A stretch of 64,000 bases of DNA from NCBI GenBank assembly GCA_907165275.2, contig OU015663.1:7204501-7268500 (forward strand). The letters are read 5' to 3'. The DNA is from Zygaena filipendulae. Lineage: Eukaryota > Arthropoda > Insecta > Lepidoptera > Zygaenidae. Each line of letters opens with the position of its first letter. Within the stretch, counting starts at the first letter, position 1. The position numbers and the translations under genes are program-made. The notes under the pieces are model-generated. The model was given only the letters and a program-made list of their open reading frames with translations. It was not told the DNA's origin and made no database searches. Below are positions 1 to 11,139 of this stretch, piece after piece.

Positions 1-94
1 AGGTATGCTCTGTGCATTTGGGTCTCAGTTTTGTTTTATGTATAATTTATATATTATATTTTGTATTGAACTAGGAAATTATATTTAGTTCCTC

Positions 95-222
95 TCAAGC
101 ACCACCAAGCACACTTTCTGAACACCGTGAAGGTTGACTGGTAGAGAATGCCACTGTGGCATTAAGTCCGCCTTTTGTACCATGTTGTGCAATAAGCTTA
201 AATAAATAAATAAATAAATAAA
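95..222 (+). repeat. non-LTR retrotransposon or SINE 3' tail
   Basis: A segment containing 'gactggtagagaatgcc', 'ggcattaagtccgcc' and 'tgtgcaataagctt' runs straight into six or more TAAA units. This layout, a short conserved 3' UTR followed by a simple tail, is typical of 5'-truncated lepidopteran LINE copies. No coding part is left, so the clade is not assigned. Confidence 0.6.
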
Positions 223-224
223 TA

Positions 225-371
225 ATATCTTTGTGAAGCACTGGAGAGTTGAAATACAGGCTTCGCTTAGTTCAACCTCCAGTTTCCTAGATGATACTTA
301 CTTATTGTTATTGTTGTATAATGTATATTTGTACTGTTTGTGTCGAAATAAATTTATTATTATTATTATTA
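225..371 (+). repeat. second LINE 3' tail, (TTA)n-ended
   Basis: The part at about 228-297 (with 'ggcttcgcttagttcaacc') recurs in inverted orientation at about 36510-36580, where it lies downstream of a LINE ORF2 C-terminus relic. This copy is therefore the 3' UTR of the same LINE family. It ends in a TTA microsatellite at about 355-370. Confidence 0.6.
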
Positions 372-375
372 ATGA

Positions 376-2441
376 GTGGACTCTGGCGACCGCAAATCAC
401 GTAGGAAACGACACTCCATCATAGGAACGGCGGCTAATTCACAGCTGGAAGATATCGAAATATATAAACACCTGCATGCCTGTTTCTTCACAAAACCAAC
501 CACATGTAAGGATATATCTGATCACTTAACAAAGATAAATCCAAACCACAGTTACACAGTAGAAAAAATACCTTCAAAAAGTGATACCTATTATAATTAG
601 TACCTATGTAGATGATTTTCTTTAGGGCTTTGACAAGTAGCAATAATATACCTAGGTACGTGGATGTCTACTACTTAGATAATGCTAGTATTATTCTAGC
701 CCTGTTCTAAATTTAAACCACAAAACATACTTTCTGCGATACTCGCCTTAACTTTTTTACACCCTCTCAATAAAGATTAAAAAAAAAAAACTTTTTTACA
801 TTTACAAGTACCTACGTAATACCTAGTACCTATCTAATTTGTTATGCGATTGTACCTACCTAAATTATTACGATTTTGAATGGTTCATTATTAGTTAATA
901 AGTTTAATGCTTATTATAGAATAATAAATGTACTGTAATAACCCCGTAACTAAATGCACCAACACGAATTTTTTCTTATAAAGGAAATTAATTTTCTTCA
1001 TTGTTTAAAGACAAGCCATCGAAAACGTGTTACGTGTTCGGTGTTGTGCATGAATTGTATCTTTGGTAGTAGGTATCTTTTACAAAACTTATCTACTATG
1101 TAAACTGCAACATTTTTTTAATAATTATTCTCGAATCAAGATAAATTAAACGTTTTATCAACGAAGAAGGATATGAAAGAAGTCCTGCGGGATAATGAAA
1201 CTCACGCGGGTGAATCTCCGATTCTCCATCCGTTTCTTTGCTACATGGTATCATACTGACATCGACAAGTAAACTTACGGAACTCTGAAATTGAGACCAT
1301 ACAAGTTAGAGCCGCGAGCCTTAATAGCTTAGTTAACATAATTGTGTCATAAAAAAAAATTAAGAGTTTTATTTTCCAAATTTTATTTATCTTTTCCCAA
1401 AAAATTTGGCATTCTTTTAAATTCTATCAAACAATTCAGCTATAGAGACAGCTACCTATACTTCAGTTTTAGTTGGGAGGAATGATGAATCTCATTTTTA
1501 GTAGTTATAGGATATTTTTACAGTTTACCAAAATTTCTTATTTAGTGTAAAAAGGGTTCTATACCTACTACCCTTCTTCTGCATAGGTACCTACTATCCT
1601 ATCCTGCTAATATTTTTTAAACGTAATAGTTTGTGAATAGATATTATACCTATATTATTATTATATATTTCGCATGCACATTGTTTTTAATTAACGTAGA
1701 ACAAAGAGTTCCCGAAGGAATATCGAAATAAAAGCAAGTCAAAGATCATATTTAAATCACTACGTTAGCAAGTGACACTAAGGAAACAGCTGCCGTCATA
1801 AAAGAAGAACATGGTTTTTTTCGCGACTTCCGATCTACACATTTGGCTCGACGGAAAAAGTTTGTTAAAGCAAAGTTTGCAATCAATTTTCTCGGAATTT
1901 ATTAGTTTCAAAACGTTTTGCAGAAATATCCTAGGGCATACCAAACGTAGTTTTTTTTAACTCAACAAGTGCTTATCTAGGACATTACGTCAAAGATAAT
2001 AAATTCGTTGGTATACCTTTAGTTATGTACCTACTTAATGTTTTTATTATTTTATAGCAAAATACACCTACTTCTGAAATTCACTTACCCAATAAGAGGC
2101 TTAATATATGTATTATTATATTCAAAACCTTCTTCGATCAAGGCTTGTAGGTACCTATTATTTTATTTCGTCACTTCAGTGTTTTGGTTTACGTCTCGGG
2201 TAGAGACGGCGCGCGCGCGGTGTTATGCGATGTAGAGTTCACTGCGCGCGCGCCAGCAACGAAGCAGCCGCTGACCAAGCTTGTTACACAACTTACACAA
2301 CAAACACACCATCGCGAAACTCGACGATTATCCAACATACCTATAAGTTTTCGCTCCTCACGCATCACGACTCAAATCAAAACTGGATCATCGACAACGA
2401 CAATAATAATGGGCTACCTTAGATGACTGAATGTTAGTAAA
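376..2441. other. no recognisable gene
   Basis: AT-rich DNA with many stop codons in every frame. The short open frames look random. A GC-rich, CpG-containing spot lies at about 2196-2275 ('gacggcgcgcgcgcggtg' and 'actgcgcgcgcgccag'); it stands out from the surroundings and could be promoter-type sequence, but no gene could be tied to it. Confidence 0.5.
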
Positions 2442-2716
2442 TTAGTCCGTCATGTAGATTAATAAAAAAATATTGAACTCGTTTTCTTTTTTTTTACGTA
2501 GACTAATCAAAAAATAACGACGATACATTGTTTTGAAATTTCGTGTTACGTCACGCCTGGATACCTACAATTTATAGGTACATAGTTCGGTGGTTATGAC
2601 GTCATGAGCCCCCACTCCTGAACTTTAATGCGTTTTATGTAAGTATTTTTAATTAACCGAAAAAAGGGAAATATACGTATCTATAATTTTATTTTGTTAT
2701 CTAACAGACGGACTAA
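2442..2716. mobile_element. MITE, TTAGTCCGTC family, copy 1
   Basis: The element begins TTAGTCCGTC and ends GACGGACTAA, a 10-bp perfect terminal inverted repeat. It holds 'gttacgtcacgcc' and 'gttatgacgtcatgagc' and no coding sequence. Related copies lie at 16206-16468 and 43950-44372, with the same end sequence and the same internal TGACGTCA-type motifs. This is a non-autonomous DNA transposon of unassigned superfamily. Confidence 0.65.
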
Positions 2717-2929
2717 ATAGAATTATATTTTCATCACACCATGCCCATGTCATATCATGCCTATTCATGGTAATAGGTACGAATCTTTCATCATAGTGTA
2801 AATCTGCATTCTAGTCATATTAAAACTGACGAAATAATGAGTTCCAACAAACTGAAAAACTTTAATTTAGATAGTAGGACACTTATAAATCTTTTACAAT
2901 GCCTTAGTCCTTATGAAGGTTTCTCATTG

Positions 2930-3300
2930 TTTTTAATCGGCTTCCAAAAAGGAGAAGGTTCTGTGTTCGGCTGTGTATGTTTTTTTAGGACGAAGTTCTT
3001 TATCGCACGGTAGGTATGGATATGGGAAATTTTCCGTCACGGCGCCATAGGTGCGCGCTTACCTATTGGTTAATTATAGGGTTTTTGCAACGATTATTAT
3101 TGGTTGCTTATTGGTTCAGGCCGGCTGCTCTCATTATGAGTGGCGGGCGTTTAGTTGTCAGTGGCTCGGATCAATATAGTTTGTCAACGTACCTACTCCA
3201 CGACTGTATGAAATACACAAATCGGGTGGAAAAAGTCAGATGAAACGGGGTTCCGAACGTCCGACTGGTGGCGTAGTACGGGATGCGTACTCAGACTAAA
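2930..3300 (+). repeat. fragment of the 'cttccaaaaaggag' repeat and CCAAT-rich stretch
   Basis: 2934-2960 carries 'cggcttccaaaaaggaga', a motif that recurs at 48128 (+), 8330 (-) and 27825 (-) and marks an end of a dispersed lepidopteran repeat. Between 3064 and 3118 ATTGG (inverted CCAAT) occurs three times in 50 bp. That cluster could be promoter-like, but no transcript start or gene follows. Confidence 0.35.
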
Positions 3301-3377
3301 TAAAAACTCTTTATTTTGTACCTACTGACGCCAAAGATAACCACTATACTGACGCCTTACCGAAATGTGTAGAAATA

Positions 3378-4515
3378 ACAAAATACCGATTTAATCCAAA
3401 AGACAAAAACACACGTAATATTATTATTGGTTTGTGCTACCACTGATCGGTTTGAATTCGGTGACAAGCCCGCTGGTGTCTTCCCACTTGGATTGTTCTG
3501 CTCACGAAGAGCTGGTGGCGGGAGTCAAGTGTCAACCCATCTCTACCCCCTCCATATTTGGCTTGTCACCGACTTCATACCGATTAGTGGTAGCACAAAC
3601 CAATAATAATATTACGTGTGTTTTTGTCTTTTGGATAAAATCGGTATTTTGTTATTTCTAGCTTTTTATTTTTAGCTTTTTTAGTTTTGTGTTTTTGGCA
3701 GTCGGTTTTAATTTTTTTGTTAAAATTTTGTTTATTTTTCGCTTTTAAGTTCGTAATTTCTCTAAGTTACAATAGCCTAATGTCAACTGCTCATCACCTT
3801 TTACAAAATATTGCTTTTCCCGACGCAGGGACATTAATTGTTAAGGAGTTCTCCTAGTACATCACCATTAGTTCCACTTCACCATATACATTGTAACGGG
3901 CATAAATTGTTTGGAAACCATATTAAAGTTAACGATTCAGAACCCGTGAAATACCTATTATTGAATAGTTCTGATGACCATCGGTGGTCTTTATCATCAG
4001 CTCCACTTCTTCAAATTTTGCTTTCCGAAAGCAAATAAACGTTTTACTATAATAAATACAAAAATCGCTATACCTATAATTTTTGAAGAGTTCCCTCGAT
4101 TACTCCAAGATCCCATCATCAGATCTCGACTTGGTGACAATGGAATAAATTTGGGAGTATCCCCTTTCAAACAAAAAATCAATTTTTGAAATCACTCCAA
4201 TCGGAACCCGTGAAATACGTATTATTGTTGAGTAGTTCCGATGACCATCTGTGGTCTTCATCATCAGTTCCATTTCTTAAAATTTTGCTTTCCAAAAGCA
4301 GATGAACGATTTACTATAAAAAATACCCAAATCGCTTTAGGTATGCCTATAATTTTTGAAGAGTTCCCTCGATTTCTCCAAGATCCCATCATCAGATCCC
4401 GACTTGGGCAATGGGACCTAATTGGGAGTAAACCCTTTCAAACAAAAAAAGAATTTTCCAAATTATTGGGGATAGTCATTGATATATTAGGGACAGTGCT
4501 CATATTTTTGTAATT
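3378..4515 (+). repeat. dispersed repeat with palindromic head and dimeric body, copy 1
   Basis: The head (3378-3660) is a long inverted repeat: arms of about 75 bp around a loop of about 130 bp, matching from 'ataacaaaataccgattta' at the left end to its complement at the right. The body holds two direct units starting with 'aacccgtgaaatac' at 3942 and 4205, a period of about 264 bp. The same head-plus-dimer layout recurs at 7060-8356, and the head alone at 48810-49510. No protein is encoded. Confidence 0.65.
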
Positions 4516-4824
4516 TCTAGTAATGTCACAATTTAAGCAAACAAAGCGGTTTTCAAATGGTTATTATATTATTTTACATTGCTAGTAGTATCTCCTTCTT
4601 CTTCAATTATGGCAATTTATCGCGATTTAATTCTGCCAATGTAGGTATTTTTAGCAATTAAAGTAATTAGGCGAAACGCCAATGACAGTACCTATCAGAT
4701 TGTTCCCCAAGTTAAAACGCGATTCCCTCTCGACAACCAGCTTCTTCTTTTTGCTAAACGGTGGTCAAAATCTATAAGTACTATACATTGATTTACTACT
4801 AGCCGGTGTGGTGTGGTGGTGTGA
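4516..4824. other. no recognisable gene
   Basis: Short AT-rich spacer between two repeats. Nothing supported. Confidence 0.4.
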
Positions 4825-5091
4825 GTAGGATCCGTGATTCTGTACATTGAATATTTTTAACAAAATTGACAGGAGGCGTTAAAAGAAGAGTAACCAACCA
4901 CAGAAAAAGAGTTCTTAAAACTCTTTTCTGTATGTTTGTTCACGATAATCTCTGAATCTACTGAACGGATTGTCACGCGATTTTCACAGGTAGATTAAGC
5001 TTAGTCTGGAGCTACATGTAGGCTTTGTTTCATTTAAATCGGATGTCGGGAAAAAAGTTTTTATGCCGGTGAAACCGCGGGGCACAGCTAG
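4825..5091 (+). mobile_element. Helitron-like short repeat, 'gattctgtacattgaat' subfamily
   Basis: Ends in 'accgcggggcacagctag' followed by T. It shares its 5' half with copies at 5171-5381 and, inverted, 9169-9463. CTAG termini inserted before T fit non-autonomous Helitrons. No Rep/helicase is present. Confidence 0.6.
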
Positions 5092-5170
5092 TATCGAATA
5101 AATAACGCGACAGGCGTCCACTCGCTACGACCTCCACCGGTCAACAAGTAACGTAGTAGTAGTAGTATCA

Positions 5171-5381
5171 TCTATACTATAATAAAAGAGTAGAATCCGC
5201 GATTCTGTACATTGAATATTTTTACCCAAAATTGAGAGGGGTGATAAAAGAAGAGTCCTACCTACCTATAAGCCCAAAAAAAGTTATTCTTTTGTAGACG
5301 TCTGTCTGTTCGCGATAATCTCCGCATCTACTGAACCGATTGTCATGCGTTTTTCACAGGTAGATTAAGCTTAGCCTGGCT
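5171..5381 (+). mobile_element. Helitron-like repeat interrupted by hAT insertion
   Basis: Starts TC after an A (5171) and runs through 'gattctgtacattgaat' to 'gattaagcttagcctggct', where the outer hAT element at 5382 breaks it. Sequence resumes at 8740 with a duplicated GCCTGGCT. It is the oldest layer of the nest. Confidence 0.6.
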
Positions 5382-5441
5382 CAGAGGCGTCTCTAGCCCA
5401 TTTAGCGCCCGTGTGCAAACATTACCCTAGCGCCCCCTAGT

Positions 5442-8400
5442 CAGGGGCGGATCCAGGGGGGGGGCACTGGGGGCAATTGCCCCCCCTGAAGACCTAAATA
5501 GGTACCTACTTTAATTAGACCTTAGAAAAATCTTCGCAAGGTTGTGGCTTTTCACAAAAGTTTCATCGTAATTTGAATAGAAATATACGAATGAACCTGA
5601 ATGAACGAACAAATATTCATTTTTAAAACTCTATAAATTATTAGTTCGTAACGAACCCCTATGGAAGTTTGTATCTATTATTGTAAAACAAACACAAAAT
5701 CTGTCAATTCTTTCTCGTTAAAACAAATTTTCTGTTTTGAAACTACGTGCCGTATGGTATATTTCTCATTTAAAAGGAGAAGTTTCTGTGTTTGGCTGTA
5801 TATATGTTTTTACAATTATCCTTATATATGTAGTTTCTCTATCCCTTTTCTTTAACTTCATCCAACATCCTTGAGACTTGGAAGTAAGCTATTGTGATTT
5901 CACTTCCCAAAAGTAGTTGGTACCTAACTCTTCTACTTTTTCCACGTTCAAAGCAAATCTATCCATATTATTTATTTATATTATGTTATATGTAACTGAC
6001 GAACTAAATGGAATTAATAGAATTTCGATTTTTATTCCCCGTCATATTGTACCTCTGTGCTCAAAAAATAGTCGGCGACTTTTATCACGTGCGGTGCGCG
6101 ATGAATTCGGATTTGGAAAAAATTTTGGGCAAATTTCCAAAATTTATCAAATTTTTCTTCTGTTGACTGTAAATTTTAAAATCTTCTATGGTCAAAAACA
6201 TCTTTTTGTTTCAATAGTACCTATTTTTCCGTATCTGGACGAAAATTATTCACTTCTCTGAGTTTTCTGCGTTATTTCCCAAATTTTCTCCTCATTTTAC
6301 TAATCCAAGGAGTAACCTTCTCCTTTTTGTTTACGCCGATGTGTGCTGTATGAATCTGACAGAAGAGTAATTGAAATTGAAAATTGAAATTGAAAAAACT
6401 TTATTTGACACAACACAAAGATTTACAGCATACGTATACAACAACTAGACATAGTAACGCGATAAGTTGGAGCGGCTGCAAAATGTGTGTGCTTTACATA
6501 TTCGCCAGGCGCACTACACATATTCTTTGTACCATCTTTAAAGTGCTGAGGGATCCCAAATCACCGACTTACTTCAAAGAAAGTTTCAGATTGCTTTATG
6601 TCGGTCGTGAAGCTACGTCAGGTAGTTAGGTAGTTCTTTGTTCTTTTGATCACGAAACACGTTTTTATCACATCACATGTGCACCTCTGATGGTATTTTT
6701 TCTCAGTTTAGTAAAAAAATCGCTATTAACCATAACACTTCCCATTATTTTCCTATCACTTTATAGATACAAACCTACAAAATTTTAATTTTAAATTGTT
6801 AATTCAGGTCAGATTCGCTGGAACGTAAATTTTTCATTTTTTACTTTTATCTGTTGTAGGCTGTAGCTTCCATGTAAAGAAAGAAGAAGAAAGAAATTTT
6901 TTTTTTTTTTTTTATTTATTATTTTATGCATGAAAGTACAAGTTGAAAATAATGAAATACTAAAAAAACTTTGATTTTACAGAGAATCGTACTCAAAAAC
7001 CGCTATACCTACCTAAGCTCTATCGTTTTCGACACCACATTTTTTTTAAATATGAAAAACATAAAACTAAAAAGCTAAAAATAACAAAATACCGACTTAA
7101 TCCATCAGACAAAAATACATGTAATACTATTGTTGGTTTGTGCTACCACTTTTTGATTTAAATTCGGTGCCAAGCCCGTTTACGTCTACCCACTTGGGTT
7201 GTTCAGCTCACAACGAACTCGTGGCGGGACTGGACTTAGCCCATGTACCTACGCCATATTTGGCTTGTCACCGACTTCAAATAATAATAGTAGTCAAGTG
7301 GTAGAATAAACCAATAATAACTACTGGTACTGGTATAATAACTACTGGTAATAACTACCAAAAATAAACTTACGTGTATTTTTGTCTGTTGGATAAAAAC
7401 GATATTTTGTTATTTTTAGCTTTTTAGTTTTGTGTTGTTGGAAGTCGGTTTTAATTTTTTTGTTAAAATTTTGTTTATTTCTTGCTTTCAAGTGAGTCCG
7501 TTTGTAAATTTATCTAAGTTACAATAGCCTAATGTCAATTGCTCATCGCCTTTTACAAAATACTGCTTTTACCGACGGGACGACAGGGACGTTGATTGTT
7601 GAGGAGTTCTCCTGGTACGTCATCATCAGTTCCACTTTACCATATATGTACATTGTGACGAGCATAAATTATTTAGGAACCATATTAAAGTTAACGAATC
7701 GGAACTCGTGAAATACCTTTTATTGAGTAGTTCCGATGACCATCTGTGGTCTTCATCATCAGTTTCACTTCTTCAAATTTTGCTTTCCAAAAGCAAATAA
7801 ACGATTTACTATAAAAAATACAAAAATCGCTATAGGTGTGTCTGTATTTTTTGAAGAGTTCTCTTGATTTCTCCATGATTCCATCATCAGGTTCTCGATT
7901 TGGTGACAATGGGATCAACTTGGGAGTATACCCTTTCAAACAACAAAATCAATTTTCTAAATCGGTCCAATCGAAACCCGTGAAATACGTATTATTGTTG
8001 AGTAGTTCCGATGAACACTTGTGGTCTTCATGATCAGTTCCACTTCTTCAAATTTTGCTTTCCGAAAGCAAATGAACGATTTACTATAAAATATACCCAA
8101 ATCGCTATAGGTGTGCCTATTGTTTTTGAAGAGTTCCCACGATTTCCCCAAGATCTTTTGAGGATAATAAAGATTCTTAAACCATAAGATCCCATCATCA
8201 GATCCCACTTGGTGGCAATAGGACCTAATTGGGAGTATACGCTTTCAAACAAAAAATGAATTTTCGAAATCGTTCCAACCCTAGCTTCGAGTAATATAAA
8301 AAAAAAAACATACAGCCGAATGCGTAACCTCCTCCTTTTTGGAAGTCGGTTAAAAAATCGCGAAACATACACACAGATAATATAATACATACATAAGCTC

Positions 8401-8530
8401 AATTCAGATGCTCTCAATATGAAGCACTTAAATTTTATTAATGGACTTTTTTGTCTATCCTGTTAATTCAAAAAATTTCATGGTGCAACCAAATTGCCTC
8501 CCCCTCAACCAAATCCTGGATCCGCCCCTG
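5442..8530. mobile_element. inner hAT-type element nested in the MITE
   Basis: Ends are CAGGGGCGGATCCAGG (5442) and CCTGGATCCGCCCCTG (ending 8530), perfectly inverted over 16 bp. The flanks are an exact 8-bp duplication CCCCTAGT (5434-5441 and 8531-8538). At 3,089 bp it is long enough for an autonomous hAT, but no transposase frame of the expected ~600 codons survives; the longest open stretch (5917-6261) shows no hAT signature. It has swallowed another dispersed repeat (7060-8356). Either the transposase decayed, or these are captured sequences between hAT ends. Confidence 0.85.
7060..8356 (+). repeat. palindromic-head, dimeric-body repeat, copy 2
   Basis: Same architecture as 3378-4515. 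The head is an inverted repeat at about 7080-7425. The body has two units starting near 7703 and 7975 (period about 272 bp). The right edge carries 'cctcctttttggaagtcgg' (8329-8347), the inverted form of the motif at 2934. This copy shows the family ends there and that it lies wholly inside the inner hAT element. Confidence 0.6.
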
Positions 8531-8747
8531 CCCCTAGTAAGTCAATATAAGAACTATACCCTACAAAACAATATGACGCAGACGCTATACAAAATGTATG
8601 CAAAGCGGAGTTCTTTTTACGTTGGTCATTGAAAGTGCCGCGCCGAGTGCTGCTCCGTAGCGAGCGGCGCTCGGCGCCCCCTAGGAGCGCTGCGCCCGCG
8701 TGCAACGCACACCCTGCACTATAGGTAAAGACGCCTCTGGCCTGGCT

Positions 8748-9168
8748 AATAGAGTTCGTTCGTGAAGCGACGCCCTAAAGAACTATTCCATGCAGATTAA
8801 ATTGTCTTGTGGAAAGGGAAACATCCGAGTGTTATGGTTTAGTCTGTTATATCAGCTAGACGGGATGATGAAACACAGCACAAGCGAGTACTGGAAACTC
8901 AGCTGTTACTGCACGTCAATGAATGTTTCCCTGATAATAAATAATACACTTTTATGCATGATTCGGCACCGTGCCACAAAACCATTTTTCGGCTTACGTC
9001 GCGACCAAAGCTACGGTTTCCTAGGAGAGCGGTGCCATACGCCTTGTTCGGAGTGCCCTTATCAAGCGGTGGATGACGTCACTAAAACGGTGTCTATGAA
9101 AACCAACGGAGTTAGTTTCCTAGAGAATGTTTTTTTCTCATTTTTGTTTCTTATTTTTTTATTACTAA
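8748..9168. other. no recognisable gene
   Basis: An open frame starts at 8790 but runs through the inverted Helitron-like repeat at 9169 and matches no family I know. It is treated as fortuitous. Confidence 0.5.
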
Positions 9169-9463
9169 CTAACTGTGCCCCGCGGTTTCACCCGCGTGAA
9201 AGGTTACAACAACTTTTTTTCCCGACATTCGATTTCAATGAAACAAAGCCTATTTGTAGTCCCAGGCTAAGCTTAATCTACCAGTGAAAACCGCATGAAA
9301 ATCCATTCAGTAGATTCAGAGATTATCGCGAACAAACAGACAGACAGAAAGAATTTTAAAAACCCTTTTTTTGTGGTTGGTTACTCTTCTTTTATCGCTC
9401 CCTGTCAGTTTTTGTTAAAAATATTCAATGTACAGAATTCGCGGATTCTACTCTTTTATTAAT
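9169..9463 (-). mobile_element. Helitron-like short repeat, inverted copy
   Basis: Carries 'ccccgcggtttcacccgcg' at the left and the inverted 'attcaatgtacagaattc' start block at the right. It is the same subfamily as 4825-5091. The terminal CTAG has decayed to CTAA. Confidence 0.6.
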
Positions 9464-9477
9464 TTATTATTTATAAG

Positions 9478-9735
9478 GGGCCAGGATTTATGCCAAAAAA
9501 ATCTAGACATTTCTGCTTTTGATCAAATTTTTTTTTATAAAAACAATATTTTCGCCCTAATAATTTCGAAACAAAATACATTACAAAAAACTACAAAAAA
9601 AACAACTAAGGCCTAAATTTTGGTGCTATTTATTTTTTATAAACTTTTTAGTAATATTATTTTATTTAGGGGGATTTAGGGGTTTTTGACATAACCTTTA
9701 GGGCTAAATGTTTTCGAGAGTTGATAACACTGATA
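9478..9735 (+). repeat. dispersed repeat shared with 20281-20530
   Basis: Blocks 'aaaaaatctagacatttctg', 'ttttcgccctaataattt' and 'gggctaaatgttttcgaga' recur in the same order at 20281-20530. It is AT-rich and non-coding; class unknown. Confidence 0.5.
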
Positions 9736-9886
9736 GGTAAAATCTAATATCTGCGTAGACGGAGGATCCGTCCACGAATATCTGTGATTTCTGTTACTGT
9801 GACTTGAAAATATCTGTGATAAATATTATCTGTGACAAAGTAGCAACTAGTATTTTTTTTATCAGTGATATATGTAATCCTAGTAA

Positions 9887-10093
9887 TCCTACTAATATTA
9901 TAAATGTGAAAGTGTGGATGTTTGAATATTTGGATGTTTGTTACTCAATCACGCAAAAACGGCTGAACGGATTTGGATGAAAATTGGCATGCACGTTGTC
10001 AGGGGTACAGAGAAGGACATAGGGTACTTTTTATCCCGGAATTCCCGCAGGAACTCCGAAATTACCGAGGATGAAACCGTGGGGCACAGCTAG
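9887..10093 (+). mobile_element. Helitron-like short repeat, full length
   Basis: Begins TCCTACTAATATTATAAATG after an A, ends GGGGCACAGCTAG before a T, with no target duplication. These are the junctions expected of a Helitron insertion into AT. This 207-bp copy is one of the best preserved in the window. Confidence 0.7.
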
Positions 10094-10302
10094 TATTATA
10101 TAAATGTGAAAGTGTGGATGTTAAGATGTTTAGATGTTTAAATGTTTGTTACTTACTAAATCACGTAAAAACGGCTGAACGGATTTGGATGAAATTTGGC
10201 ATGGACGTTGTCAGGGGTACAGAGGACATAGGGTACTTTTTATCCCGAAATTCCCGCGGGAACTCCGAAATTACCGCAGGTGAAACCGCGGGGCACAGCT
10301 AG
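10094..10302 (+). mobile_element. Helitron-like short repeat, head-to-tail second copy
   Basis: Directly abuts the preceding copy. The first bases are lost ('attatataaatgtg'), while the CTAG end at 10299-10302 is intact. Tandem arrays of this kind are reported for Helitron-like elements. Confidence 0.65.
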
Positions 10303-11139
10303 TGAAAGAATAAGTACGATATTTAAACTGTGACAAAGTACCAATGATATGAAATAAACGAATCACCAGGAAGAAACTTGGCTTTAATTAACTAAAAACT
10401 TCGACATTATTTAATAGTAATGACAACATCATGCGTAACTAGAATATAGAATATAGAGGAATAATATCAATAAATGGCCAGTATTAATTATTCATATCAA
10501 CCAACAGAAGTTGAGTGGATAAAATCACAGGTTACCTAGTTGTATCTCTTTCTAGCTAGAGCATATTAACGAGAGGGTAAATATATTATGGAGGGTTACC
10601 GTACCACAGATAAACCGTAATTTTAGTAGTATTATTTCTTTGATACATCGATACTGAATTGCGGTGTATACAATTTTGCCGCATTTAAAATACTAGGTGC
10701 ATCTCATTCCGGCTCATTGATATTAGCATTGTGAGAATATAGAAGCAGCTGTAATTGTGACATCACAGTCACAGATGTCACAGGTTTATTTCAGCTGCTA
10801 TCAGTATGTTTATTTTACTCTTTGGACGGTAGTGAGTTAAATAACTGTGACTTTTACCTGTGACGATAAATACGCCTCATCTCTAAATTCACTTTCAATT
10901 TTTGTGACGTGACTGTATAGTACCTTTATTTTGTATTGTGTAATTTTGGTGTTATTCGTAAAAACATATAAAATCGATAGTATTTGTTATTTTTCTTCAA
11001 CTTTCTTTGCTAATTTACAATTATATTTTGTCTTTTTTTGTAATTGTGATTAAACAAACAAAAACCTACCTAACTAGCGTTAGCTTCACTTCACATTAAT
11101 AGTTTTGAATTTCAATAAATATCGCGACTTATTCGCGCA
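10303..11139. other. upstream region of the first LITAF-like gene
   Basis: No coding sequence seen. It should contain the promoter and 5' UTR of the gene at 11140. 'tgtgacatcacagtcac' at about 10757 is a CRE-like palindrome and the only notable site. Confidence 0.4.

Larger units (their letters stand above)
5382..8739. mobile_element. outer hAT-type MITE carrying a second insertion
   Basis: Terminal inverted repeats CAGAGGCGTCT (5382) and AGACGCCTCTG (ending 8739) are flanked by a perfect 8-bp target duplication GCCTGGCT (5374-5381 and 8740-8747). An 8-bp duplication and CAG-type ends are hallmarks of the hAT superfamily. Without the inner element the unit is only about 260 bp and non-coding, so it is a MITE that needs a transposase from elsewhere. 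Its GC-rich right part (8635-8720) contains 'gagcggcgctcggcgcc'. Confidence 0.85.

Noticed and set aside
2184..2426. 80-codon frame beginning near a CpG-rich spot
   Set aside because: No homology or splice partners; low-complexity Thr/Arg run at the end.
8790..9287. 165-codon open frame on the + strand
   Set aside because: Its last third runs through the inverted Helitron-like repeat at 9169, the composition is not protein-like, and no family is recognisable.
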